Below, piece after piece: positions 56,340 through 63,210 of a stretch of 64,000 bases of DNA (position 1 is the stretch's first letter; every line of letters starts with the position of its first letter). The notes under the pieces were generated by a model, which made no database searches, had not been told where the DNA came from, and worked only from the letters and a program-made list of their open reading frames with translations. Source of the stretch: Mycolicibacterium rhodesiae JS60 (GTDB lineage Bacteria; Actinomycetota; Actinomycetes; Mycobacteriales; Mycobacteriaceae); contig AGIQ01000006.1 of the NCBI GenBank assembly GCA_000230935.2, positions 124,001 through 188,000 on the forward strand. Reading direction: 5' to 3'. The position numbers and the translations under genes are program-made.

Positions 56340-56768
56340 TCACGGGTCCTGAATGGGTGTGGGCCAGTACCCGACGATTCCGCCGCCGAACTGGAGGTCG
56401 GTCTTCGGGAAGCCGTCCCCGAGAGCCAGCAGCGGTTCGTCGGCGAGTTCAGCGGCCGCGTAGGTCATGCAGTCACCGACATTCAATCCAGCCGGGTGAC
56501 GCCCCTTGCCGAACCGTAGGTAGGCGCGCTGCGTGGCCAGCGCGTGTTCGTCGGTGAAATGCACGACGTCCAAGTTGATTTCGTTGCGCAGTCGATCGAG
56601 GATCGTGCGAGCCACGGGTCCGTGCCGGGCGGTGAGCACGACGAGGACCTCGGCAAGCGTGGGTGCGGCGATGGCGACGCCGCGGGCGCCGGCCAGGACG
56701 GCGGCGACCTGCTCGGCGGTGGGTTCGGCCTGAACGAGGGCGATAAGCGCAGACGTGTCGACGATCAA
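56340..56768 (-). CDS. vapC: VapC-like PIN-domain ribonuclease toxin
   Basis: A 142-residue PIN protein with the acidic active-site set: MIVDTSALIAL (Asp), a Glu in TLAEVLVVL, and GLNVGDCMTYAAAELAD (Asp) plus a final LGDGFPKTD. TTG is the start, 4 bp after the vapB stop. VapC toxins cleave RNA (tRNA or rRNA) and are neutralised by VapB. The pair stabilises plasmids by killing or arresting cells that lose them. Confidence 0.9.
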   Translation of the reverse strand: MIVDTSALIALVQAEPTAEQVAAVLAGARGVAIAAPTLAEVLVVLTARHGPVARTILDRLRNEINLDVVHFTDEHALATQRAYLRFGKGRHPAGLNVGDCMTYAAAELADEPLLALGDGFPKTDLQFGGGIVGYWPTPIQDP

Positions 56769-56772
56769 CGGT

Positions 56773-57036
56773 TCACACCCCGGTTTCCGGGGCGTAGCCG
56801 AGGATCGCTTCGCGGTCCTGTTTCGTGATCGGCGCGGGGCTGGGTAGCAGCGGCCAGATCTCGGTGCGCAGAACGTCGAGCAGTCTGGCTTCCTTGTCGC
56901 CTTCGCGGGATTCGAGCAGGGCCAGTTGGGCGCGTAAGGCGTCCCTGATCGCTTGGGTCTTGTTGCCGTGGCCCATGCGGCGTGCGAGCTCGTGGGCGAG
57001 GTTGTCGACCTCGACGTCCTTGATGTTCAGCGCCAT
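56773..57036 (-). CDS. vapB: VapB-like antitoxin
   Basis: 87 residues from ATG 57036. MALNIKDVEVDNLAHELARR and MGHGNKTQAIRDALRAQL are typical of the Rv0623-type VapB family: a short strand, then the helix-turn-helix that binds operator DNA, with a C-terminal part that wraps the toxin. Directly precedes vapC and is therefore expected to repress the shared promoter. Confidence 0.88.
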   Translation of the reverse strand: MALNIKDVEVDNLAHELARRMGHGNKTQAIRDALRAQLALLESREGDKEARLLDVLRTEIWPLLPSPAPITKQDREAILGYAPETGV

Positions 57037-57042
57037 AGGTAG

Positions 57043-57071
57043 ATGGTACCATGCACTACCTCCACGGTACC
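57043..57071. promoter_or_regulatory. Operator-like palindrome before vapBC
   Basis: ATGGTACCAT at 57043-57052 is a perfect 10-bp palindrome 7 bp before the vapB ATG, and a second GGTACC lies at 57066-57071. Paired sites of this kind are typical for VapBC autoregulation. Confidence 0.6.
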
Positions 57072-57095
57072 TCTTTGCTGGAAGCGCCGTCCCCC

Positions 57096-58049
57096 TCATT
57101 TTCGGCTGGGGAGGTCCACCCACGTCCACCGCTCGGGTGAGCGACGCAGCATCGCATGCAGATACCCGTCGAGGCCTCCGTTGAACTGCGCGACGACGGG
57201 CAGATCATCACCGGCCTGATGCACAGCAGCTTGTAGGACGATCTGTTTGTCGACGCGCTTGTCTGCCGCGCCGAAAGTCGCCCCGCACTCTCGACACTGG
57301 AACCAGCCGAAGAGCACCGGCCTCCTAGACCCGGCCTCTACGAACGGCGCGCGCTTGACCGCCTGGCTCGTGATGAGGTGTCGGCTGGAGTCGATGCCGA
57401 GATGAGAAAGCATCTCGAGCACCTCGTCAGCATCGGCACGCCAGCCTGGCAAGTCGCGCTTCCACAACGCACCGTCGTTGGCGAACTCGCTTAAGTCCAT
57501 CCACTTCGGCAGCATCCCCAGGTATTCGTCGCTGACACCATGAGCGCGCATCTCCGCAGAAGCCAGCACCGTGCCATCAGCTGTGTGGGTTTCTTCCCAG
57601 ATGCCGTAATACCGGTAGGGCCAGCACGCTTCGTTTTGTTGTCGCCGATCCATCTCGACGTTGCGCTGCACGACGTCAGTGACCACGACAGGATCCGGGC
57701 TCGACACATAGACCCCGGCGGTCTTCGGGTGATCGAAGTCGGGATCGCGCTCGACCCGTCCACGCGGCCTCACCGCGTAGACATCGCCGGGCGTGCGGGT
57801 TCTCCCTGCGACGTAGCGGGCTGCGTAGCCTTGCGCCGAACCGAAATGCGTTGTGAAGTACACTAACTGGGGCCGGTACTTTGGCCTTGCCAGCGCTCGC
57901 AGCCCAGGCACGTCGCCATATGCACTCGTGTAGTCCAGGCCCAGATCCGCAGCCGGGTAAAGCAGATCACCAACCTGCTTGCCTGGCACTCCGCCGTGGT
58001 AATAGATGATCTCGCCCACGAATCCCATTGTCTCCGACATGGCCGACAT
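57096..58049 (-). CDS. Arr-like ADP-ribosyltransferase-domain protein with zinc-ribbon extension
   Basis: 317 residues from ATG 58049 (GGGGGG upstream). The first ~135 residues follow the rifampin ADP-ribosyltransferase (Arr) plan: GEIIYYHGGVPGKQVGDLLYP, TSAYGDVPG, LVYFTTHFGSAQGYAARYVAG, GDVYAVRPRGRVERDPDFD and VSSPDPVVVTDVVQ. Arr itself is ~140 residues, so the ~180-residue C-terminal part, with a zinc ribbon CRECG near ~257, is an addition. It may modify a drug, nucleic acid or protein; rifampin is only one possibility. Divergent from the leaderless gene at 58127. Confidence 0.65.
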   Translation of the reverse strand: MSAMSETMGFVGEIIYYHGGVPGKQVGDLLYPAADLGLDYTSAYGDVPGLRALARPKYRPQLVYFTTHFGSAQGYAARYVAGRTRTPGDVYAVRPRGRVERDPDFDHPKTAGVYVSSPDPVVVTDVVQRNVEMDRRQQNEACWPYRYYGIWEETHTADGTVLASAEMRAHGVSDEYLGMLPKWMDLSEFANDGALWKRDLPGWRADADEVLEMLSHLGIDSSRHLITSQAVKRAPFVEAGSRRPVLFGWFQCRECGATFGAADKRVDKQIVLQAAVHQAGDDLPVVAQFNGGLDGYLHAMLRRSPERWTWVDLPSRK

Positions 58050-58114
58050 GAGCCGTCCCCCCAACGCGCCAACGTCGGGATGCCTGGAGCAGCGATCTCG
58101 GCCGGCCACATGCA

Positions 58115-58120
58115 TAGGCT
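58115..58120 (+). promoter_or_regulatory. -10 box TAGGCT for a leaderless gene
   Basis: 6 bp before ATG 58127, within GCATAGGCTCGACGC. Confidence 0.55.
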
Positions 58121-58126
58121 CGACGC

Positions 58127-58375
58127 ATGCGCTGGCCCAGCTCTGATGATGGCGACGACTTCGAGCGTCGTGCTGGAGGTGCGTTCGCTTCGGCAACGGC
58201 GTTCGACACTCCGTTTGCCCGCGACGTGTTCTTCCGCATTTGTGCAGGCGCGACCACGATCGAACAGGCAGCCGCGGAAATCAACGAGCACTGGGCGACA
58301 TTTCCGGCAACGCACCGGCCGCGACGTCTCTGGCGACCGCCGACGCCGCCGTCCGACGAGTCGGCGCACGGCTGA
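58127..58375 (+). CDS. Small MRWP-start protein, 82 residues
   Basis: MRWPSSDDGDDFERRAGGAF, then a helical FARDVFFRICAGATTIEQAA segment and a Pro-rich end. No Shine-Dalgarno; probably leaderless. The start MRWP and 25 bp before it match the next gene at 58405 almost exactly, so the two 5' ends arose by duplication. Function unknown. Confidence 0.6.
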   Translation: MRWPSSDDGDDFERRAGGAFASATAFDTPFARDVFFRICAGATTIEQAAAEINEHWATFPATHRPRRLWRPPTPPSDESAHG

Positions 58376-58392
58376 GCGGCGATCTGCAGGCA

Positions 58393-58398
58393 TAGGCT
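58393..58398 (+). promoter_or_regulatory. -10 box TAGGCT for a leaderless gene
   Basis: 6 bp before ATG 58405, within GCATAGGCTGAACCC. Confidence 0.55.
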
Positions 58399-58404
58399 GA
58401 ACCC

Positions 58405-59298
58405 ATGCGCTGGCCGACCTCCCCAGGACGAGATAGCCGCTACCCGAGCGACGACTTCGACATCAACTGGCCCTATGGCGCGTACCAAACGATGGGCGCA
58501 CTCGAGTACGCCACCCCGGCCGGGACGATCGACGAACTAGCCCTCCCAGAAGCGTTGCAGGACAAGCGCCGCCGACTCGGCCACGTCCACCAACCCTTCC
58601 CGCCTCTCACGATGCGGAACTGGCCTACCCATCCTCGGTGGCGCTATCGCTGCCATGAACGCCGCGCCCTGACAGCCGCCACCGTGCACTGGCCCACCTG
58701 TCGCGAAGACCTGGCCAGCTACACCAACCGCGACGTCCTTGAAGCCGAGTGGGACGCACGCTTCGCCTGGGAAGCTCGCTGGGTCGAGGATCCGCCGCGA
58801 CATGCGGGCTCAGCGGCCCTGGTGTGGTGCGAGGCGAACGTCATCGCCGTCGCCGCGGTGGCCGCACAGTCCGCGGGAGGCTGCCGCGTCTGGGCCACCG
58901 ACATCCTCGATGAGCACCACGCCCGCATCGACCTTGATGCCACACTGGGCCACATCACGACCCACGCCTACCGCCTGTGGCGCCGTCACGCCGACACCCA
59001 CCTCAGCCTCGGTCCGGCCAACACCGAAGAGTGGGATGCGCTCATCGACATGATCGACGCGCTCGAAGAGTACGGCCGGGGCTTGCGCGGCCGCGCGGAC
59101 ATGCTCGTGGCCTACCGGGAGATCCTGCGCCTCGACGACGTCGACGACGCCAGCATCCGCCTCGAGTTCGGCCTTCCGCTCGACGACGACGGCCCGCTCG
59201 ATCGGGACGCGATCGACCGTGACGTGAAGGCTGAGCTCGACGACCTCATCTGTGAGCTCACTACCGGGCCGGTCCCACGCCTGACGACTCCCCATTAG
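58405..59298 (+). CDS. Hypothetical MRWP-start protein, 297 residues
   Basis: MRWPTSPGRDSRYPSDDFDI begins as in the gene before it. The body contains CREDLASYTNRDVLEAEWDA, VWCEANVIAVAAVAAQSAGG and long acidic helices. No known motif. Conserved -10 box and lack of Shine-Dalgarno point to leaderless expression. It is convergent with the HEPN gene. Possibly a defence or stress protein, but nothing in the sequence shows that. Confidence 0.65.
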   Translation: MRWPTSPGRDSRYPSDDFDINWPYGAYQTMGALEYATPAGTIDELALPEALQDKRRRLGHVHQPFPPLTMRNWPTHPRWRYRCHERRALTAATVHWPTCREDLASYTNRDVLEAEWDARFAWEARWVEDPPRHAGSAALVWCEANVIAVAAVAAQSAGGCRVWATDILDEHHARIDLDATLGHITTHAYRLWRRHADTHLSLGPANTEEWDALIDMIDALEEYGRGLRGRADMLVAYREILRLDDVDDASIRLEFGLPLDDDGPLDRDAIDRDVKAELDDLICELTTGPVPRLTTPH

Positions 59299-59311
59299 TG
59301 GATTCCGCGCG

Positions 59312-59776
59312 TTACTGCCATAGGCCGAGTCGTGGGAGCAGCTGCTCGACAGCCTCGATCGCCGTTTCCGTCTTGTCGATCGCGTCGTCCGTGTCGGCGG
59401 GATCGAACTCCAGTTCCTCTGGATCGCGCGGGTACTCCAGCTGGTTTCGCACGCGGCGCATCGTGTTGAACGACGCGAACGACTGCCCGAACTGTGCCTG
59501 TGCCGCCTCGATGATCGCGACGTGGCCACCCTCAGTCCTGGGGCGCAGCCCCTGCTGAATGAGTAGCGCGGTCACGGCCTGGCGCATGCCGTCGTAGGCC
59601 AATGCGAAGGCGCCTGCCGGATCAGCCTCCTTCGCGGCGCGCGCGCCGGCCAGGCGTGTCCGCGCCTGCTTCAGGAGGAACTCTCCGTTGGCGGCCGCGC
59701 CGCTGATCTGCTCGAGATGCCGCTTGCCGAGCAGCTCGGCGATCTTGTCGCGGCCCATCGCCCACGGTGCGGTCAC
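59312..59776 (-). CDS. HEPN-domain protein of a HEPN-MNT pair
   Basis: 154 residues from GTG 59776, which overlaps the nucleotidyltransferase stop (GTGA). GRDKIAELLGKRHLEQISG and FLLKQARTRLAGARAAKE precede FALAYDGMRQAVTALLIQQG, then RRVRNQLEYPRDPEELEF, where HEPN toxins of this family carry their R-N-x3-H/Y motif. Four-helix HEPN RNases are modified and silenced by the partner nucleotidyltransferase. Here the last motif residue is Tyr, as in many members of this subgroup. Confidence 0.75.
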   Translation of the reverse strand: MTAPWAMGRDKIAELLGKRHLEQISGAAANGEFLLKQARTRLAGARAAKEADPAGAFALAYDGMRQAVTALLIQQGLRPRTEGGHVAIIEAAQAQFGQSFASFNTMRRVRNQLEYPRDPEELEFDPADTDDAIDKTETAIEAVEQLLPRLGLWQ

Positions 59777-60378
59777 GCCGTCGCCGCCTTCTTGGCTCGG
59801 CGTGTGAAGACCTCGACGAACGGCCGGTTCTGGATCTCGACCAGCAGCGCCCAATCCCGCGGGTTCTCCCATTGAGACGCCGAAGCGCTTTCTGGATTGA
59901 CCTCGATACCGATCCGTCGTTGCGCGCGGTCAGCTGCCTCGAACACGGCCATTCGACTTGTCTTGCCGACGACCAGGACGTCGATGTCTCTCGCCGGCGG
60001 GCCGGGCTCCCCCGAGAATCGCGCCGCCCAGGATCCGAAGATGACGACGCAGTCGACCCCCGGTACCGCGCCGAACTCCTCCGCGATCACTCTCTGTGGG
60101 CCAAACGTCTGCATGACCAGCTGCGACAGCGGACCGAACGCTGAATGTTCGACGTTCGCCCTGATCAGCCGGTTGCGGCCCTGACGGCGGTCACGCAGGA
60201 TGCCTGCGACGACCAGTCGCTCGACTTCGCCTTGCACGGTCTGCTTCGGCGCTCCGACGGCGGCTGCTAGTTCCGTCACGGTTGATTCGCGCTCCGGATC
60301 CAGGAGGAGCCGGGCCAGTAGTTCTCCCTGCTGTTGGGACCGGAAGATCGGTAACAACGCCGGAGCCTCAGTACGCAT
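59773..60378 (-). CDS. Nucleotidyltransferase antitoxin with winged-helix domain (MNT)
   Basis: 201 residues from ATG 60378. Residues 1-~90 are a winged helix (LLPIFRSQQQGELLARLL, TVTELAAAVGAPKQTVQGEV, GILRDRRQGRNRLIRA). Residues ~105-200 have the minimal nucleotidyltransferase core VVIFGSWAARFSG (G-S) and RDIDVLVVGKTS (D-x-D). Such fused proteins usually act as antitoxin and regulator for the HEPN gene that overlaps the 3' end. Expected reaction: transfer of nucleotide to the HEPN partner. Confidence 0.82.
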   Translation of the reverse strand: MRTEAPALLPIFRSQQQGELLARLLLDPERESTVTELAAAVGAPKQTVQGEVERLVVAGILRDRRQGRNRLIRANVEHSAFGPLSQLVMQTFGPQRVIAEEFGAVPGVDCVVIFGSWAARFSGEPGPPARDIDVLVVGKTSRMAVFEAADRAQRRIGIEVNPESASASQWENPRDWALLVEIQNRPFVEVFTRRAKKAATA

Positions 60379-60439
60379 ACCTCGATCATATGTCCGAGTT
60401 AACCGGACTGTCGAGTGTCGCTCACGCCGCCTGAAGCAA

Positions 60440-60760
60440 TTACGTGTTGGGTTGCGGACTTCCACCAAAGAGCTCAGCGGAAGACATGTAGCGCTGCGTC
60501 AGACACCACATGCCCCAAAGGTGCGGCTGGATGTGAATAGTAGTTGGGTCGGCCTGGTTCACGAAACGTATTGGTACGCCGACGAATTCACCCGGCTTCG
60601 CCGCTGCGAGAGCCGCTGTTACCTTCTCAGCCCCTTCATCGGTGTTGTCCGCCAAGGCGTACGTGATCAGTTCATTGACTTTTGCGGTCACGCCTTGCAG
60701 CGCGAGCACCCACACGTTGTGGACGTCGTCGTTCGGTACGTTTTGATCGAGCAGTCCCAT
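60440..60760 (-). CDS. Hypothetical protein, 106 residues
   Basis: A soluble alpha/beta protein: MGLLDQNVPNDDVHNVWVLA, LQGVTAKVNELITYALADNT, GEFVGVPIRFVNQADPTTIH and MWCLTQRYMSSAELFGG. No family recognised. First of a set of small, partly Cys-rich genes on the minus strand (60.4-62.1 kb). Confidence 0.6.
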   Translation of the reverse strand: MGLLDQNVPNDDVHNVWVLALQGVTAKVNELITYALADNTDEGAEKVTAALAAAKPGEFVGVPIRFVNQADPTTIHIQPHLWGMWCLTQRYMSSAELFGGSPQPNT

Positions 60761-60786
60761 GTGTCTGTTTATATCCCTACTAGCGA

Positions 60787-61089
60787 TTAGCTGTCGGCGG
60801 GCTTAGGCGCGACCGTGATCGTGACCCGGTAGTTGTCCGGGATGACCATCACGGCGGCGCTGGGATGAAGCGCCACATTGAAGTCGCCAACCCGAAGGAC
60901 AAGCAGCGGCCTGGTCTGCGATTCCGCCGGCGAATACATCAGCGGGCCAGTGAGGATGTTGCGGCCACGGCGGACGGCCACGCTAAGACCGACATGCCTC
61001 GAACAGAGCGCACCCACGTTGATCTCGTACGGCCCTAGGTCTGCAACAGCTTTGAGCCGTCTCGGCCGAGGAACGGGCTTCAGCAGCAT
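60787..61089 (-). CDS. Hypothetical protein, 100 residues
   Basis: AGGAGG sits 6 bp before ATG 61089. Mainly beta-strand: YEINVGALCSRHVGLSVAVR, SQTRPLLVLRVGDFNVAL and MVIPDNYRVTITVAPK. No known motif; the compact all-beta pattern could be a nucleic-acid-binding or structural fold. Confidence 0.6.
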   Translation of the reverse strand: MLLKPVPRPRRLKAVADLGPYEINVGALCSRHVGLSVAVRRGRNILTGPLMYSPAESQTRPLLVLRVGDFNVALHPSAAVMVIPDNYRVTITVAPKPADS

Positions 61090-61162
61090 GGAATACCTCC
61101 TCACGCGCGGCCTGACAGTCCGAAGTGCACGAAGCGCCTTTACGGGGGCGGAATTGAAGGCG

Positions 61163-61438
61163 TCAACCTGCGGCGGGCTGCAGCTCGGTCTTGATGCGCC
61201 CCTCGTAAGCACACTGCTCACAGCCCGTGCCGTCGCAACTGCTGCACTCTTGAGAGCACTTCGGGCACAGGTCGATGTCGTCGGTCAATAGCCACTCGGG
61301 AAGGTAATGCCCCAACTCCGATGCTTCGACCGCTGAATACGAGTCACCCATGCGGTCGTACTGCTGTTCGACGTAGCCACATCCGTCACAAACGGCCTGG
61401 ACCCACCGCTGAGCATCGTCGAATTGTCGAACGCTCAT
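61163..61438 (-). CDS. Zinc-ribbon-type protein, 91 residues
   Basis: AVCDGCGYVEQQYDR and CPKCSQECSSCDGTGCEQC give at least eight cysteines in two clusters, so a multi-zinc protein. The second cluster resembles the DnaJ-type CxxCxGxG repeat but has only one full repeat. It starts 1 bp after the stop of the upstream gene. Function unknown. Confidence 0.65.
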   Translation of the reverse strand: MSVRQFDDAQRWVQAVCDGCGYVEQQYDRMGDSYSAVEASELGHYLPEWLLTDDIDLCPKCSQECSSCDGTGCEQCAYEGRIKTELQPAAG

Positions 61439-61439
61439 G

Positions 61440-61829
61440 TCATCGCTCCCTTACGTCGTACGAACCGTCGTTCGTGTAGTCGGTCGGATCGAGATCCCAT
61501 GCCTCGTTGTTGACGACGTCCAGCACGTAATCGTGTTCACAGTCTGGGCAACGGAACGCCGAGAGATTGGCCACCAGGTGCTTGCCACGCTGCAGGCGCG
61601 CGCGGCCGATAGCGCGCGGTGCGGTGGCCGGGTCAGTCCACACTCGACCGAGGCACATGAGCGAGTCGCGCTGGCTGCCACAGTGCTCACACTTCTTCCG
61701 CGGCGGCGGCGGGCAGATGAAGATGTCGGCGGTATCCGACCAGTCGCCCCACTCCACAGGGAGACCGTCCCAGCGCGGCGGTAGATCATGCTGGCGCGGC
61801 CACAATTCAAGCTCGAGGTTGTCGCTCAT
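61440..61829 (-). CDS. Hypothetical zinc-binding protein, 129 residues
   Basis: IFICPPPPRKKCEHCGSQRD with MCLG and FRCPDCEHDYVLDVV form two CxxC knuckles. Starts MSDNLELELWPRQHDLPPRW. Part of the run of Cys-rich small genes; probably nucleic-acid binding. Confidence 0.62.
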   Translation of the reverse strand: MSDNLELELWPRQHDLPPRWDGLPVEWGDWSDTADIFICPPPPRKKCEHCGSQRDSLMCLGRVWTDPATAPRAIGRARLQRGKHLVANLSAFRCPDCEHDYVLDVVNNEAWDLDPTDYTNDGSYDVRER

Positions 61830-61884
61830 GCTGATAGGTCGAGCGCCGAGTCGACGTCGACATGCGGGGTGACGCGAACCTTCA

Positions 61885-62091
61885 TCAGTTCACGACCCAT
61901 GTGAAACCGCATGCGCACCTATGGATCTCGGTGACGAAGTCGTCGCCTTCTGCCGTTCCTCTTTGATGCTCGCCCGTGTTGGGGACGGCGCAGCGATGCT
62001 GATGGACCGGGTCTGGCCAATACGGCTCCCGGCAATGCTCGCGGAGCGTCACCTCCGGAACAGTCGCGGGTCGTGACGGGCGGACACTCAT
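61885..62091 (-). CDS. Small Cys/His protein, 68 residues
   Basis: ATG 62091: MSVRPSRPATVPEV, HCREPYWPDPVHQHRCAVPN and IHRCACGFTWVVN. Cysteines and histidines alternate as in small zinc proteins. It begins 26 bp after the exported HNH gene. Confidence 0.5.
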   Translation of the reverse strand: MSVRPSRPATVPEVTLREHCREPYWPDPVHQHRCAVPNTGEHQRGTAEGDDFVTEIHRCACGFTWVVN

Positions 62092-62117
62092 TCCGGCTCT
62101 CCTTTGGTCGATCACGA

Positions 62118-62813
62118 CTAGCCGCAAGTCTTCCGCGCGGTCTCGCGTTCGGAGGCTGTGATGGGTAGTTGATATTTCACGGCGACAGTGAGGTACCTGG
62201 TGATGTATTCGCACGGTTGAAACAGGGGCAGATATTCGTCTAAGCCGCTATCGCCTTTGGATCGGTTGGCGTGCGAAGACACTGCGACCAACTCGGTGAG
62301 GTCGTTGGCAAATACGCGGCGCTGCTGCAGATCCCACTTCCACGCGCCCGCGTCCCAGGCGCGGCGCAGCGGCACCAGATGATCAATGTCGATGTCGTCC
62401 AGACTGATTCGCTGACCCGTATACGGATCCGGATCGAGGTACCCGTCAATCACCTTGCAGTCGCGCGTGTTCGCCTTGAACACGACATCGCGCAGCTGGA
62501 CCCGAAGTGCGCGATTTCGGGCATCACATCCACTGCGGTCTAGGGGGTCGCTCCATGCGGGCCCGAACACACACAGCTCACCCTTGCGGCACCCACGCTG
62601 GTACCCCGGAACCGCGTCGATGCGGTCGACGACCTGAACCTGAGAAAGCAGCGATGTCAGACCGGCAGACGCGGTCGCGGCGGGTGATGCGTGTGCAGCT
62701 GTGTCGTCGCGGTCGCCGAAGCCGGGGTGCAACCAGGCCACCGCGGCGATCGCCAACCCGGCAGCTGCGATCGCGGTACGCGCTCGCCGTCGACCGAACA
62801 GCTGCATCGCCAT
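62118..62813 (-). CDS. Exported HNH-type nuclease (DUF1524-like)
   Basis: 231 residues. An Arg-rich start and hydrophobic helix (TAIAAAGLAIAAVAWL) give export or anchoring. Mature part: CRKGELCVFGP, CDARNRALRVQLRDVVFK, then the HNH core IDIDHLVPLRRAWDAGAW, FANDLTELVAVSSHANRSKG (His-Asn) and a final CEYITRYLTVAVKY. This is the GmrSD/DUF1524 HNH fold found in secreted mycobacterial and phage nucleases. Disulfide cysteines fit an extracytoplasmic enzyme. Possible roles are DNA degradation outside the cell or in transfer. Confidence 0.82.
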   Translation of the reverse strand: MAMQLFGRRRARTAIAAAGLAIAAVAWLHPGFGDRDDTAAHASPAATASAGLTSLLSQVQVVDRIDAVPGYQRGCRKGELCVFGPAWSDPLDRSGCDARNRALRVQLRDVVFKANTRDCKVIDGYLDPDPYTGQRISLDDIDIDHLVPLRRAWDAGAWKWDLQQRRVFANDLTELVAVSSHANRSKGDSGLDEYLPLFQPCEYITRYLTVAVKYQLPITASERETARKTCG

Positions 62814-62932
62814 CTCCTCACCTCGTCCTAAAAGGGAGAATATCGGCGACCTACGACGGAACCGGTCCGCGCGACGACACGGATTTCACTGCATCCCAGC
62901 CGCTTTCGCCGCGAATGCCGCCGACCTCGACA

Positions 62933-62946
62933 GATGACACGTCCCC
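62933..62946 (+). repeat. 13-bp dispersed element, copy 14 (GATGACACGTCCC)
   Basis: In the gap 120 bp upstream of the HNH gene start and 30 bp before the stop of the small membrane protein; followed by one more C. Confidence 0.6.
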
Positions 62947-62975
62947 TGCCCAATGCGGACGGATTACGGCCCCTT

Positions 62976-63188
62976 CTATCGCAGCTGGGTGAGAGCGTTC
63001 AACGCGGTCCATCCGCCGCCGGCTCCCATGCCGCCGGCGACAGCCAGCAGGCCGACCGACCAGATCATGCGCTTCACCCGCCGGACGAACCGAAGCACCG
63101 TGAGGCCGATCAGCATGGCGAACGCGCCGGCGGCGAACAACACGCCGGGGCTGTGCTGGGCCTCGACCCAGTCGATCAGTGCCTGCAC
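62976..63188 (-). CDS. Small membrane protein, 70 residues
   Basis: MQALIDWVEAQHSPGV precedes two hydrophobic helices (LFAAGAFAMLIGLTVLRFV and SVGLLAVAGGMGAGGG) joined by RRVKRM. Lies 22 bp after the DUF2637 gene on the same strand, a frequent pairing on actinobacterial plasmids, where such genes accompany transfer functions. No enzymatic motif. Confidence 0.7.
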   Translation of the reverse strand: MQALIDWVEAQHSPGVLFAAGAFAMLIGLTVLRFVRRVKRMIWSVGLLAVAGGMGAGGGWTALNALTQLR

Positions 63189-63210
63189 AGGCGTCTGTCC
63201 CGACTACTCA

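Noticed and set aside
57080..57096. Weak 13-bp element variant GAAGCGCCGTCCCC
   Set aside because: Three mismatches in the core positions.
58021..58070. Further possible copy of the 13-bp element (GACATGAGCCGTCCCC) before the Arr-like gene
   Set aside because: Needs an insertion and several mismatches; too weak to count.
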